Below, in pieces: positions 1 through 12,060 of a DNA stretch of 64,000 nt; position 1 is the first letter of the stretch, and each line of letters opens with the position of its first letter. The notes beneath the pieces are model-generated. The model made no database searches. It saw only the letters and a program-made list of their open reading frames with translations, and was not told the DNA's origin. This DNA comes from Thermothielavioides terrestris NRRL 8126 (lineage: Eukaryota > Ascomycota > Sordariomycetes > Sordariales > Chaetomiaceae). The translations under genes and the position numbers were made by a program. The stretch covers positions 3,224,001 to 3,288,000 of the forward strand of contig NC_016461.1 of NCBI RefSeq assembly GCF_000226115.1. The letters are read 5' to 3'.

Positions 1-177
1 TTTTCTGCGACAGGGTTGGCCCGAGCAGTGAACCATGACGCAAGGGGCGGCAGAATCTGGCCCACCGCCTTCCACTCGCAGAGTCTAAGCCCCAACGAAT
101 TTTTTGGAGGCCTGAGCCTGCCCTCAACTCAACTCGGGCACCGTGCCCTTCCGGCCGAGGCCAACCAGTGGTAGACG
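1..177. other. Unique flanking DNA, no gene seen
   Basis: No open frame with recognisable protein features is seen. Base composition is that of the unique parts of the window, without the TAG/CTA-rich look of the RIPed repeats. Confidence 0.5.
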
Positions 178-541
178 TTAAAGAGGTCCCGCCAAGACTA
201 ATTTCGGCCAATTGTCGGCAATGTTTTTACAGCGTTTTTACATAGCCACGATCGCCAAGGCGTTTACACTATCGCCAAGGGTTAGTTCGCCGGGGGTACG
301 GGGGCGGCGCTAGCCCCCCGCTGGTTAGGGTTCGGGTTATAGTTAGGATAGGGGTTAAGGCTAGGGTACGGGTTATCTCGGTTTTCCTTTTTTTGGATTT
401 GGTTGAGGTTTCGTGAAGTTGTTGCGACGAGTCTTTGCGATTGTTCGTTGTTGATGTTGCTCGAAGTCGTCGTAGCCTTGGCGATTTGTAAATACTTGTA
501 AACGGTAGGTTCCGAAATTAGTCTTGGCGGGACCTCTTTAA
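178..541. mobile_element. MITE-like element with 30-bp terminal inverted repeats
   Basis: Positions 178-207 (starting TTAAAGAGGTCCCGCC) and 512-541 (ending GGCGGGACCTCTTTAA) are perfect inverted repeats of 30 bp. They enclose about 300 bp that holds short degenerate TTAGGG-like runs (about 322-370) and repeated 'atcgccaagg' words. No transposase frame is present; an open minus-strand frame at 282-581 is low complexity (Asn/Pro-rich) and runs past the inverted repeat. No clean target duplication was found: flanks are agacg and cgacg. It is a non-autonomous DNA element or a simple foldback. Confidence 0.6.
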
Positions 542-1555
542 CGACGACCCAACCAGTGTGGGAGTGAGAGAGGCCTCGCAAGGTCCTTTACAGAAATGGC
601 GAAATTGGACACTGACAAACTGGAAAAAAAAAAAAAAAAACCGTCTCCGCGATGGAATACCTACCTAATTCAGTACTTAGTGTCAGTCTCAAAAATGCGT
701 CTGCTCCAGTTCGCCCTTACCACAGTAGTCCGCAGCCAAAGTTGCAAAAACAGAAGTCTGGCCGATCCAACAGCCCCCCTTCCAAACCCCTGTCGACCTC
801 GGCCGAAGGGCCGCTCTCACCGATCCGAACCGCGGGTCTCGGAGGCCCCACAGATCTGGTCCAGACTCCGGCCCGTCTGGCCACTTTGTGCACAAAGTTA
901 TCGCCAAGCAGAGCGGTGTCCAAACACGAGCGAATGGACAAGGACCTTACTCAGCGAGTGCTGGAGCCTCATTCCCGACGGCCGTGGTCACCTCGGCCCA
1001 GATGTTGATGCCGCTTTGGGCAATTTGCGGCGAGGGTTCGGCGATGCCGCTGGTAACCGCGGGGTGTGCCGGCGAACAACAGGGCCCCATTGCGGCTTGT
1101 CCGTTCGGTGCTCGAAGGCGCCCAAGCTCGTCTGTACTCCGTACCGGTTCCGCGTTTCGTCGGGTGGCCGGCCCGGCTGCTGTCAGAGACGATGCTGCTG
1201 TCTACAACGGCGACTTCTGCTAAGACGCAATGCTCTGGAGCGTGACGCACACCATTGATACCCATCTTCAATTCAATCAGACAATTTAAAAAGGCGCAAT
1301 CATGTACGATGCTGACAAATGGACCATGCAGGATGGTTGCTCAACAGGGCGGGCGCACGTTGAGTTGGCGTTTCGGTGCAGCCTGTTCAGGAATCTCCGC
1401 CTGCCCTCCGCGTGTGGTTCGGGGTGTGGTTCGAGCGAACCGCGACCAGTCCATCAACATCGTCCCTTCGTCCCTGGGAGACAATGACTTTTCTGAAGAC
1501 ATGGCCCCCAAGATAACCTGGTCGGATGCTGCTCTACGGAGCAGTGTATTGGACA
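542..1555. other. Intergenic region upstream of MFS gene, no supported gene
   Basis: GC-rich unique DNA with several overlapping open frames on both strands (longest on plus, about 596-1258). None has recognisable domains, they overlap in all frames, and no consistent start or splice pattern was found. A poly-A run lies at about 625-640. Confidence 0.5.
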
Positions 1556-1693
1556 TTATCCCCTCCTCCGGTCCCCTCTCCTATCCCCCCCTCTACCCCT
1601 TACCTTTTCTGCATTACTTAAAGGACTGCTTGGACAAGACTTTGGAGCCAAAACACCGCGCTCAGTAATCACCTTCGCTATGGTTATAGAGTA
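1556..1693 (+). promoter_or_regulatory. Core promoter region of the MFS transporter, CT-rich tract
   Basis: A strong pyrimidine tract (about 1560-1612, mostly C and T) lies 80-130 bp upstream of the ATG at 1694. Such CT-rich stretches are common just upstream of fungal transcription starts. No clear TATA box is seen. Confidence 0.4.
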
Positions 1694-3467
1694 ATGTCAA
1701 CGATAGACACAGCCATCATGCATGTTCACGGCCTTGCTCGGCGGCCCGCGGGCTATGTGGTGGCCAGCACACTCACCTCGCTCGGAGGCTTCCTCTTTGG
1801 CATTGACACGGGCATCATCGGTCCGGTCACCGTTATGCCGGACTTTGCCAAGTATGCCAGCGACTCGTCCTCGCCCACGATCCACGGCCTGATCGTGTCT
1901 TCGATCCTCATCCCCGCTGCGATTTCATCCTTCTTCGCCGGCCGGCTGGCAGACGCGATCGGCCGTCACTGGGCCATCGCCATCGGCGCTTTCGTCTTTG
2001 GCCTCGGGGCTGCTATCGAGGCTGCATCGGTCCACATTGCCATGTTTGTTTCTGGACGCGTGATCGAAGGCATCGGCGAGGGTCTTTACCTCAGCAACCT
2101 GGTTGTGTAAGTCCTCCCACGGGGCACGAACGGTCCCGGGGGAACACACGGCGGACTAATACCGGTTGCTTCTCATCTGCAGCTACATCTGCGAAATCTC
2201 TCCGCCGAGAAATCGCGGCACCCTGACTAACGGGCCGCAGTTGCTTGTCACCATGGGCCTAGTCACCGGGTTCTTTACGTGCTATGGGACCGCCACCATG
2301 GAATCGACGTTCTCCTGGCGCTTGCCATTCATGCTGTTGGCTGCATACTCCTTCACTTTTGCTGGCGCGGTCCTCCTTTGGCTTCCTGCCTCCCCGCGAT
2401 GGCTCACACTTCGGGGGCGGACCAGCGAAGCTTCTGAAATCTGGGAAAAGCTTGGCGTCCCTTCTGCTGATCGAGAGAAGATCATGCATCAGCGCGAGGC
2501 TGTCATGGTCGTCGAGAGTGACAACAACGAGGCCGGTGGTGAGAACAGTTCCGGAATCGCCAACCCTGCTCCCGCAGGTCTCCTCGGGCACGGTCAGCCT
2601 GTCAAGTCCAACAAGGCGAAGGCCCTGGTGCTCGGGCTGTTCGCTCCAGACACGCGCTCCCGCCTCTTTCTGGCGGTGTTCCTCATGGGCATGCAGCAGC
2701 TCAGCGGGATCGACGGCGTGCTCTATGTAAGCCTCCTGACCCCCACCAAGTCCCCAAGTCACTTGATCATCTGTGCCGGATCGAGGCAATCTGCTGGTTC
2801 AGGACCTGATGCTGACGTGCGGCTCCAGTACGCTCCTGTCCTCTTCCAACAGGCTGGCCTATCCTCTGCGAAAGCCAGCTTCCTCGCATCCGGCGTGTCC
2901 GCCATCGTCATCTTCGCCGTCTCCATCCCGGCCATGATATTTGCCGACCGCTGGAGCCGCCGCGCAAACACGATCCTGGGCGGCATCGGCATGGGCATCA
3001 CCATGTTCCTCATGGGCGGGCTCTACGCCGGCGGCGCAGTCCACGCGGACTCCGGTGCCGGCCGCTGGATCATCGTCGCGTCCATCTACGTCTTCGCCAT
3101 CATCTTCAGCATCTCGTGGGCCGTCGTGATCCGGATCTACGCCGCCGAGATCCAGCCGCAGAAGACGAGAGCGGCGGCGACCAGTCTCGCGCACGGCTCG
3201 AACTGGCTGAGCAACTTCCTCGTTGCCCTGGTGACGCCGACGTTGCTCGCCAGGACAAGCTACGGGGCGTACTTTTTGTTCGGCTCCTGCTCGGTCGTGA
3301 CGGCGCTGGTCTGCTGGGCGTTCATGCCCGAGACCAGAGGAAAGAGCCTGGATGAGATCGAGCAGGCCTTCTATGACACTAGGGGCAGCCGGCGCGGGCT
3401 GAAGGCGTTTGGCACGGTGCTGCGGAGGAAGTTGCCATGGGGAATGCCTCCTGCGATCGATGCCTGA
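1694..3467 (+). CDS. MFS sugar transporter (SP family)
   Basis: Predicted 12-helix plasma-membrane sugar permease of the major facilitator superfamily, likely a proton symporter for a hexose or related sugar. Three exons join in frame to 531 aa: 1694-2106, 2183-2726 and 2829-3467. Intron 1 (2107-2182) has GTAAGT, a CTAAT branch point and CAG. Intron 2 (2727-2828, 102 nt) keeps the frame if retained, but splicing restores the family motif GIDGVLYYAPVLF. Other family marks are GRLADAIGRH after helix 2, YICEISPPRNRG, PASPRW at the end of helix 6, ADRWSRR between helices 8 and 9, and PETRGKSLDEIE after helix 12. Length is normal for fungal sugar porters. The substrate cannot be told from sequence. 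It is unaffected by RIP and the nearest repeat starts about 850 bp downstream. Confidence 0.93.
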
Positions 3468-4320
3468 CCTGGGGCGCTGCAGAGCTGCTGGATCATCCGT
3501 TTTGCTGTGACGGTCTCGACGATGAAGGTTTGTTATCGGCTCGACGATCGCGAGGTTCGAGATCCTTGGCTGCAAGGTTCTGGAATCTGGAATGGCCAGG
3601 GGCATGAACCCGTGGCTTGAGCGCTAGGTGATGTCATCGAACAGGACCAAGTGGGGCCAGGTAACGAGTCCCGTGGACGGAATACTCGTGCCGACACCTG
3701 GGAACTCAGCAATCCAGGAGTTGTGATGGGCCATACCCCGTAGGAACCTGGAACCTACCGCCAGGAGCGAAAGCCATTGGCACAAGAGGTGAAGTGTAGG
3801 TACCGAGATGGCAGGTAGTCAACGTTGGCCAAGCTTATCAGAGTTTATTGTTTAGGAATGCAACTTTGCAGGCAGGCAGCTTCCTTTCTGTGATGGACGG
3901 CTTCGTGATGGGCCCCGTAGCCCGCAGCGACCAGGACATGTTTGCGCAGTTGCTGGGCGGGGATCAGCCAACTTGAACGCGAGTATTGTGCTGAGTCTCT
4001 CGTCTCCATTCTTCGGTACCGAAACCCCAAAACGGCTCTGCAGGATGACCAAGCGCTTCGGAGCCGCTGTTTGCCCTGGTCTTGTGGAGGTTGGCCCAGT
4101 TGAGGATCTTCGGCTTACTCACTTTAAATGGTTGGGCACGTTGAAACCAACCGGTCCCTGCTCAGCGGCGCTTGCCCCCCGCCTGTGCCCCGCGGTACCC
4201 CGCTGACGACATTGCGCGCGACAGACACAACGTGTGGGAAGCACTTCCCACAAGGCATTAAGGCATCATTACCGGGGCAGGGGCATCCGTTATAGCCCCA
4301 CAGCCCAGAGTGGCGCAGAT
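3468..4320. other. Downstream flank of the MFS gene, no gene seen
   Basis: This is unique DNA. Short frames occur (for example 3973-4206 plus) but overlap each other and show no domain. The transition to TAG/CTA-rich RIPed repeat DNA occurs around 4320. Confidence 0.5.
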
Positions 4321-5582
4321 ATTGTACTTAGACATATAGACAGACGCAAGGGTAGAGATTCCATCATCATCATCGAATCAATCAATCTGTTATTCGCATT
4401 ATACGCTCTTATATAGCATTTGCGCTATAATTTAGTGCCTACTGTACAATCGAATTGACAATAGCTTTAGTAGCAATTATCCTCGACTTCGTTACTTATA
4501 AGCAACCTTCTTAGCAACTAGCTAGTTCCTTATAACTATATACCAGTTGGTAAAAACGCTATACTAGTCAGCTGTGATATAGCTACGCTAGACTAACGGC
4601 ACCTCGTATATAAACGAGCCATTGCCTATACCAACCAAGATCGTAGATAGACAACTCAGAGCCTAGCAGCTATTCTGATTCCACAACTCTAGGCACCTCT
4701 ACGTGGCTACTGTAGACCGTAGCGACCTCAACTACGCCTATTCGCTCGTCGGCGATACCTATTAAACCATTACCGATTCGTCGCCTTGGCTACTAGCTTA
4801 GGAAGCTAGTAAACAGTCCTTTAACACGTTCTATAGCTAGTGGAGGAACTAGCGTCCATTGACGCTAACGACAACGATGGCGACGTCATCGGCTACGACA
4901 TCACAGTTAGCGTTATAGTCCGTAGCGCCTTCTATATCTTCAACGTTATAGTCCACAGCACCTTCTATAGCTTCAACGTCATCTACGCCTACTACGCCGT
5001 TATTACTAACGCCTACCCTATCTAACGACATTGCGTAGGCGTAGGCACCACCTACCCTACAATAGGCATAGCTATCCACGCCTTCTACTAAGCTAGGCAC
5101 CACTTACGACTATCTATCTACCGGCAACACCCCCAAAGGAAGTACCTAGAAGCTTCGTAACCACTATAGTATATCTACTAACATAGACGCCTACAACGAT
5201 AGACGTAGGTACTATCGGCAAGTTATAGCTAACAACCGTGGTAGCAACAATGTTGATCCTAATGCCCCTCTTACAGCTATAGCTACGGCAGAGCTAATAT
5301 AGGCCGTATTCCGCTAGTACTGCTAGCACTAGAATATAGATATAAGTGTTAATATATAACAATATAAATAACTAATACTAAGCATTCCCTATAGCAAAGC
5401 TCCCTCTAAGGGTTCTATAACATTATAACTACTACAGTACTATAACTTATACCTTGGCAGTTATTGACAGTTGGTAACAGCTGTTAGCCTTCGATAGCAA
5501 CTGCCAACGGCTATTGACCTTGACGGTTGACAGCGGCTGAGATGGAATCTAGATAAGTGGATCTAAGTCATTAGATCCAAGC
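4321..5582. repeat. RIP-degraded repeat, family not identified
   Basis: Dense in CTA/TAG and TA steps while CpG is kept, as in the proven RIPed copies elsewhere in the window. The run 4840-5025 is open on plus and rich in Tyr/Val/Ile codons, probably former coding sequence, but no retroelement motif could be placed. It ends next to the Copia LTR at 5583. Confidence 0.5.
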
Positions 5583-6238
5583 TGTTAGAACTGATGCATC
5601 TGATCCAAGCCGTTGGATCAGAGCCGTTCAGATCCGAGTATACGGATACTAAACGTTATACTTTGATAACTTAGCCAAATACGGCTAGTGCAGCTCCGTC
5701 AAAACATTTAGTGCGGCTCTAATTAGTTTTGTACGTTATACTTTGATAACCTAGCTGGATATAGCTAGTTTAGCTCTGTTAGAACATCCGGATTAGCCGG
5801 ATTAGCTGAACCTTGGCCAAATTAGCCAAGGTACGTACTGTAGCTCCAGAACTATAAATATCGCAGTGCCTCCCGGCTCTAGAAGATAGAACCTTAAACT
5901 GAATAGATCCTTTTACGAGTTGAACTCGTAGCCTCTACTTCTTTGATCTATTTTTGTATATACCGCAACCACCACCTGCGCTACGCTATCTCTATGACGA
6001 AGCACAATAGCACTAGGGTCCAAAGACCTTATATGCTTGCGATCAGCTATTCTGCTCCCAACCTTCCGAACTATCCTCCGAACCCTCCTACCGAGCCATT
6101 TACCCTGCACCCTGCAGAACCTCCGATTCTTCTAATACCTCCCGATCGACCTACCCTGCACTTCTAGTGCATACCTCCGAACCTGCCCTCCTATGCTAGC
6201 CCTCTCCTCCAGTATAATAATAATCTGTCTCTTTGACA
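5583..6238 (+). repeat. 5' LTR of Copia element 1
   Basis: Begins TGTTAGAACTGATGC and ends TCTCTTTGACA, giving TG...CA ends. It holds internal repeats in its upstream half: two copies of 'acgttatactttgataac' at about 5653 and 5732, and inverted 'gatccaagccgttggatc' words. A TATA-like box (ctataaatat) lies near 5850. The right border is well defined by the adjacent primer-binding site. The left border is inferred from the TG start only, because no matching 3' LTR is present in the window. Confidence 0.6.
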
Positions 6239-6252
6239 GGTTATAAGCTTAG
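6239..6252 (+). promoter_or_regulatory. Copia primer-binding site, initiator tRNA-Met half-tRNA type
   Basis: GGTTATAAGC follows the LTR directly. Allowing one RIP-type G-to-A change it reads GGTTATGAGC, complementary to the anticodon arm of fungal initiator tRNA-Met. Copia and Ty5 are known to prime from that half-tRNA. The TRIM element at 8148 has the same GTTATAAGC at its own LTR border. Confidence 0.55.
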
Positions 6253-8147
6253 AGTCGTATCTGGGAATAAGGATTTCATTCTCAATAGGATCCTATCTCC
6301 TTTAGTTTTTCCTAGGAAATTCTATTAGAAATAATAACCTCCCTCGGTCTTTCCTTTAACTAGGAGATTCCAAATAAAGCAATAGCCTCCTCATAGAAGG
6401 TCTATACCTTTGAAAAACTCAAGGGAGCAGAGAATTACGTTACGTAGGCCCTCCGAATAGAGGCTTGCCTAACAAAACTCGGCCTCGAAGATGCCTTTAA
6501 GAGTGCTAATAACGATACTGAAAAGTGTCAAAAGAGAGTACTAGCTAAGATAAAGCTCTAGGTGGAAGATGGCCCTTTCTACTAAATAAAGGGCATTGAA
6601 ACCGCTTTCTAAGCTTGGAAGCGGTATAAGGAGCTATATTACTTCGAAGGCTTCACCTCTAAATACCTCCTACTAAAGGAGTATTTCAACTGCCGGTTAG
6701 AAAACTTCGATTCGGTAGAAAAATACCTCAACAAGGTAAAGGAGAGTATCAACGATCTAAAATTATAGGACGTTGAACTCCCTAAGGAAGTAAATATCGC
6801 TTAGGTATTATTTAGTTTAACGGAGGAATTTAAGGGGTTTGCTAGTTCAATAGTTCAGACCCTCTAGAAAAATCCTAATGCCTATACCTTTGATTCTCTC
6901 TCCACTAGCCTTTTAGATAAATCTAAGAGGCTTAGTATCTCTTATAACACAAATAAGGATAGCTAAGTCTTTAGTGTTGTAAAGAGGAAGGGGAAGAAGA
7001 TAAAGTGCAGTTACTATAAGTTCGTTGGGCATACTACAGATAACTGTGCCTTTCTGCACCTAGAGAAAGCTCCTAAGGGCTAGAAATATAAATCCTCCCC
7101 TACCTCGAAGGCTATCTAAAAGCCAAATAAGAGAAAGGAAGAGAGGGAGAAGAAAATCCACTTGGCTATAGCAAAACGGGCCTTGTTGGATAATATAGAC
7201 TTGGAATCGAACACCGGTTCTAGCTTTCTGCAAATCCTTAATACCAATAAACCTCCCTTGGCCTCTTCTTCTTCGGCTTCCCCTACCGCAAATCCCGATG
7301 CCGAAATGGATACCGATGACGATTCGAATGCCGATTTGGAATTCGAAGATTGCCTCGATATCGGCAAGATAGATTTAGATAACGAAAAGAATCACTTCGA
7401 GGTAAATAACTCTAATATTTTAATAAATAATACCTCCTTAGCAACAGATACTAATAACGATAACCTAGATCGACTCCTCCAAGTGATGTTTAAGAGATTA
7501 GAAAAGGAGGGAAAGTCTTTAGCTCTAGAGGCATACTTAGATAGCTTTATAGCTAATACTGGTGCCTAGATAAGTGTAATAGCTAATAGAAGACTCTTCT
7601 CCTTATTCAAACCTATAAAGAAACAAGTTGCTTAGGGTAAGGTAACAACTATAAATATAATTGGAATTGGGAATGTCAAAACAGCTCTCTTTAATCCAAT
7701 AACAAATAAAATAACTATAGTTACTTAGAAGAACTGCTATTATATCCCCAAGATAGGAATAAATATAATAAGTGTCTCTGCCTTACTATAGTTGTTGATA
7801 ATAACTACAAATAGATATCTATACTTAGTGAGGACCTTAGACTTTAGAACAATAGCCTAAGGAGAAAAGAGAGATAGATTATTCTATATCCCAATAATAA
7901 ATAACCAAAATAAAAATCTACCTCTGATAAATCACGTTAAGAGGGCAATAGATATCGAGACACTGCATAGGCGTTTCGGTCACCTAAATAAAAGGAATAT
8001 AGATAACCTAATAAAAAACACTTCTTCTAATAACACTTATATAAAGAAGAAGAATAAAGATAAAGATCACTGTTGTAAAGTCTATCTTAAGGCTTTCTTT
8101 AAAAATAAGGTGTACCGAGCTTCAACTAATAAAATGGTATACGAATA

Positions 8148-8340
8148 TGTCGTGTACCACACTGGCCCCCTGTCTATGGCTCTGGCACCTATGGGGCTCC
8201 TCGGTGGGGGGCTGAGCTCCTGCATATGTATATAGATCTCAGCTCTCCTCCCACCTACTGGGAGATATACCCTCGATTATATATCCATCCTCTTCTCTAC
8301 GGCTCTCGCTCAGCCTGATGGCCCTCGTATCCTTTCCTTA
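8148..8340 (+). repeat. Left LTR of the TRIM-like element
   Basis: Starts TGTCGTGTACCAC; the right copy reads TATCGTATACTAC, showing RIP-type changes. The less mutated of the two LTRs. Confidence 0.8.
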
Positions 8341-9560
8341 GTTATAAGCCTGGTTCGCGCTTTAAATCACCCTCGGAGGTTGCTTTGTAGGGCCATCTTT
8401 TATTTCCTTTCTTCTTTCTTCTAGCCTTTTGTAACTACTATGGCATCAATCCATCTCTTGCGCCTACCTCTTGCGATTGAGAGCGCCTTCGATCGTCGAC
8501 CTTCGACAACCTCTTTTTTAAGCCCCTTTCTTTCTCGGAGTGTTCGGATCTCCTGACTCCTAACGGCAATCTCGGCTACTACCCGCCAAGCCACTAGCGC
8601 GGATACCACGGCTATTCTCGGGAACGATCGACAGGCGGCCCCACTATTTAGGGGGTGCTATAGTCTTGGAAGATCTTTTTCCGACCGCCCACCTCTACGA
8701 GGCAAGGCACTTCCTATAGCCTTTTTCGACTTTCGACTTCGCTATAGAGACCTAAATTCCTAGTAGCCTTCCTAATTAGCTAGCACTATAGAATCAGGTG
8801 CCAGGTGCACAATAGTAACTATAGGTCTAGGCGCCTATAGTTCCGTACTTGGTTTTTTAGCTCCTAGGTATAGCACGTGCTCTACGCCCTATTAGAGTTG
8901 TAGCCTAGGAGGACCTAGTGACGGTTCCTAGCCCTCTAATACAACTAGGGGGTACTAAGGGAACTGGAAGGGCAGGATCCTCCCTACTCTCTATCCTATC
9001 TAAGGGGTACGGAAGTACTCAAGCACCCAAGGCCAAGGCTCAAACGAAGATCCCACTAGTAGTCCTTATACTCTAGAACCAACTCCGGAGCTACGCTAGG
9101 AACGCCTAAACGTGTCTAGAGGGAGCGGCCCCCCTACTGATCACTGGGCTAGCAGTGACAGCAGACCGGAGACCTACCGTATTAGTAGAGGCCTCTAATA
9201 TAGGCGTTGGCACAGTTGTTGCCAATATAGCGGTACACCTAGGAGTACTAGCTAGGGCAGTACGATAGCAAGTACTGCTACTACTACTATAGTCGACACT
9301 CCCAATAATGGAGGTCAGTTCGACCACTTCTACCACGGTCGACACTCCTAATAGTGGAGGTCTGTTCGACCACTTTTCGCTCTAGCCAACGTAGCTAACA
9401 ACTGGAGGCAACTACGAGCCTCGATAGCCTTGTCAATCGACAGCCTTATTAGGCACCTATTTTTCTTTTGTTCGAGGGATAGTTCTTAGGTTAGATCTAT
9501 AGCCCAGTGTACCTCGCATTTTCTATAGACCCACTCCTCTCGGAGCACGTCTAGGAGGTA

Positions 9561-9752
9561 TATCGTATACTACACTAGCCCCCTGTCTATAGCTCTAGCA
9601 CCTATAGGGCTCCTCGGTAGGGGCTGAGCTCCTACATATATATATAGATCTCAGCTCTCCTCCCACCTACTAGGAGATACACCCTCGATCATATATCTAT
9701 CCTCTTCTCTGCGGCTTTCGCTCAGCCTGATGGCCCTCGCATCCTTTCCTTA
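9561..9752 (+). repeat. Right LTR of the TRIM-like element
   Basis: Aligns along its full length with 8148-8340 apart from one single-base gap in a G run and transition changes. Followed directly by the GAATA target duplication. Confidence 0.8.
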
Positions 9753-10389
9753 GAATACCTTGATAAAATAAGTAGTGACCTCTATAGCCCTTTCAAAACG
9801 CCCACCTATAATAGATATCGATATTTTATAACCTTCCTAGATAAAGGAACTAGATTCCTAGAGGTAGAACTGCTTCGTACTAAAGACGAAGTCTATAATG
9901 CCTTTATTAAATTCAAAGCAAGATCAGAAAATAAGAAAAATAATAAAAGAATACGCATTTTCCAAAGTGATAACGGTGGTGAATATATATCTAAAATATT
10001 TGAAGACTTTCTTCTCAGAGAGGGTATAATACATTAGCGTTCACTAGCCGATACCAAAGAGCTAAACACTTTTCTAGAGCGTATAAATCAGACATTGCTT
10101 ATAAGAGTAAGGGCAATGTTAATAGATTTGAGAGCTCTGAAATACTTTTAGGGAGAAGCTCTGTTAGCCGCTATCAATATCTATAATAAAACTCCCCATT
10201 CAAGTCTCAAATATAAAACTCCTTTTGAGATAAAATATAAAATAAAACCAAATATCGATAATATAAGAATTTAGAGATCTAAAGCTTATTATAAGATAAA
10301 GGGACCAAATATCAATAATAAGCTCGCCGAACAAGCTGCGGAAAGCATATTAATAGGATTTGGGCAAGATAGTTATATTGAAGTGGTGC

Positions 10390-12060
10390 AAAACCTCTAT
10401 ACCAACCTACCCCACCACACCTAGAACCAGGTGTGCGAGATAGCTTCCAAAGGAATGTAGTGTCCCTCTAGACGGATAAAGATAGTACGTATCGAGTAGT
10501 AGGAAGGCTGTCTTCTAAGAGGAAGATATATAGCTTAGATACGTCTAGTAGGATATAGCAGAAATATAAGAAAGGACAATAAGAATATAGTTAGAGCTCA
10601 ATAGCTCAGATACCTATCGTCTAGACAGAGGTAGAACAACAAAAGGAGAGGCTTAATAGCCTTCCTAGAAGAAGGAGAACCACTAACGTAGTGTCAACGA
10701 ACGTATATTAACAACTACTTAATATCTTGCTTAATAATAAAGAAGATAGGCTTAGCCTACTTAAATATATATAACTAGAGGGTTAGACTTCCCCTAGCAA
10801 CGAATATAACGTTCTAAGACAAATAGAAAAATAGAAAAACTAGGTCCCCTATATTTAGGTAATCTATTACCCTAATCTATACTTCCTTTTTAAGCTTGCT
10901 ATACGCTCCTATAGGCAAGCTTATACTTTAAAAGCTCTCTGATATACGCCTTTTATTGTCGCTGCTCTTTGAGTTGCTCTCTATATACGGCTCTCTTAGC
11001 TTGCAAAGGTCTAGCTAGCTATAGTAGTTAATTACGCTGTCTCTTGTACTCCTCTACCTCCTTAATATATATATCCTAGCCTTGCTACTATACTAGATAC
11101 TTATACTTATAGATAAAGGCACGGTCGTATAGGTCGTATAGTGGCAGGCGAAGTAGACGTCTAGGCTTCGTAGGCTCCTTGCAAGGACGCTTACTACAGT
11201 GCTATACTAAAGGTAACGTCTAGCTAAATAATATAGATAATCCTTATACCTAAAGATACTTCTATACTAGAGTATAAGGCATCTTAAGGTAGTCTAGCCT
11301 CCTTATAAGTATATAAACAAGCGTCTCCTCTTCCTAGAGGTAGGGATCGAGTATTATCTTCTTAAAGGCTACTTATACCAATGCCCTAAGGTTTCTAACT
11401 AGGTTACTACCGAGAAGGCGCTTATAGTCTATCTTATCTATAGGGGCATCGACAAGCCTTTATATTATAGTCGCTTATAGCGTAGTAATCTTTATAATCT
11501 TAGCTTCGATATCTCGCTAAATCGATATATTGTTAAGATCCTCTATAAGTAGCGCTAATGGACCTAAAGCAACTAGCTAGTCCTCTAGTTAGAGAGGTAG
11601 AATAGCGCTAGATACTAGAAACGTACCCTATAGCTATTGTCTAAGGTCGTCTATAGGGTCTTACAAAGGTAGTACGCCGCTAAACTGTCTGTCTAGCGGG
11701 AGTCCTATAACCCTATAGTAGTATACCTAGTACGCTACGTCCTTCTTTAACTAGAGTATAAGGATAATTTAAGCGATAGTGATCACTCCTTTTTTACTTT
11801 AGTTAGAGAGCTAGGCTTCTTTAAACGCTACTAAGTATATAGCTAGGATCCTAAGTTCTATATTACTAAAGTGGTTATAGAGATATATAGGTAGGTCATT
11901 GAATTTAAGGATATTAGGTATAAATATATTATTAGCTTAGAAGACTTCGATCACTTTGTCTTTGTTATACTCTAAGAGCGTAGGCTATATAGGTTCTTAG
12001 GTCGGAGACAATAGGTCTAGAGGGAGCTTGTATATCTTCCCTTCGTTCTACTACAACGAA
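10390..12060 (-). pseudogene. Unidentified RIPed coding block, minus-strand frame about 10900-12060
   Basis: After Copia homology stops near 10389 the sequence changes to an unknown repeat. Reading the minus strand from about 12060 to 10900 gives one long frame interrupted mainly by TAG/TAA, rich in Leu and charged residues (for example VIGLPLDRQFSGVLPLQDP), which looks like real former protein. A separate plus frame of similar quality covers about 10480-10860. I could not assign either to a transposase, reverse transcriptase or integrase family. They may be accessory proteins of an unknown element. Confidence 0.4.

Larger units (their letters stand above)
8148..9752 (+). mobile_element. TRIM-like non-autonomous LTR element
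   Basis: Two direct repeats, 8148-8340 (193 bp) and 9561-9752 (192 bp), flank about 1.2 kb without retroelement proteins. A 5-bp target duplication GAATA lies at 8143-8147 and 9753-9757, inside the Copia integrase frame. The internal side of the left LTR reads GTTATAAGCCTGG, matching the primer-binding site of the surrounding Copia and fitting initiator tRNA-Met half-tRNA priming. A short purine run (AGGAGGT) precedes the right LTR. Size and structure fit a terminal-repeat retrotransposon in miniature, probably mobilised by Copia proteins (inference). RIP changes separate the two LTRs. Confidence 0.82.
6382..10389 (+). pseudogene. Copia element 1 gag-protease-integrase, RIPed and interrupted
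   Basis: One plus frame broken mainly by TAG/TAA. Gag begins near 6382 with the start codon now ATA, followed by a Copia-type capsid region (about 6400-6960). A CCHC knuckle with RIP damage lies near 7005 (C-x2-Y-x4-H-x4-C). An acidic linker is still open at 7162-7569. A protease-like stretch (IANTGAQISVI) follows near 7550. The GAG-pre-integrase motif HRRFGHLN sits near 7970. The frame is cut at 8147 by the TRIM element and resumes at 9758 with integrase core motifs (FLDKGTRFLEVE, then SDNGGEY near 9967). Homology ends at about 10389, before reverse transcriptase. The RT-RNase H at 26444-28000 is of the same superfamily, but I cannot show that it was the same copy. Confidence 0.8.

Noticed and set aside
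322..370. Telomere repeat
   Set aside because: TTAGGG-like words are degenerate, few, and inside a small inverted-repeat element, so this is not a chromosome end.
596..1258. 220-codon plus-strand open frame and overlapping frames at 652-1008, 888-1223
   Set aside because: Overlapping frames in GC-rich DNA, without domains, splice logic or consistent start context.
10380..10440. hAT-type terminal inverted repeat ('agtggtgcaaaacc') at the end of Copia homology
   Set aside because: No matching inverted end or 8-bp duplication could be found in the window.
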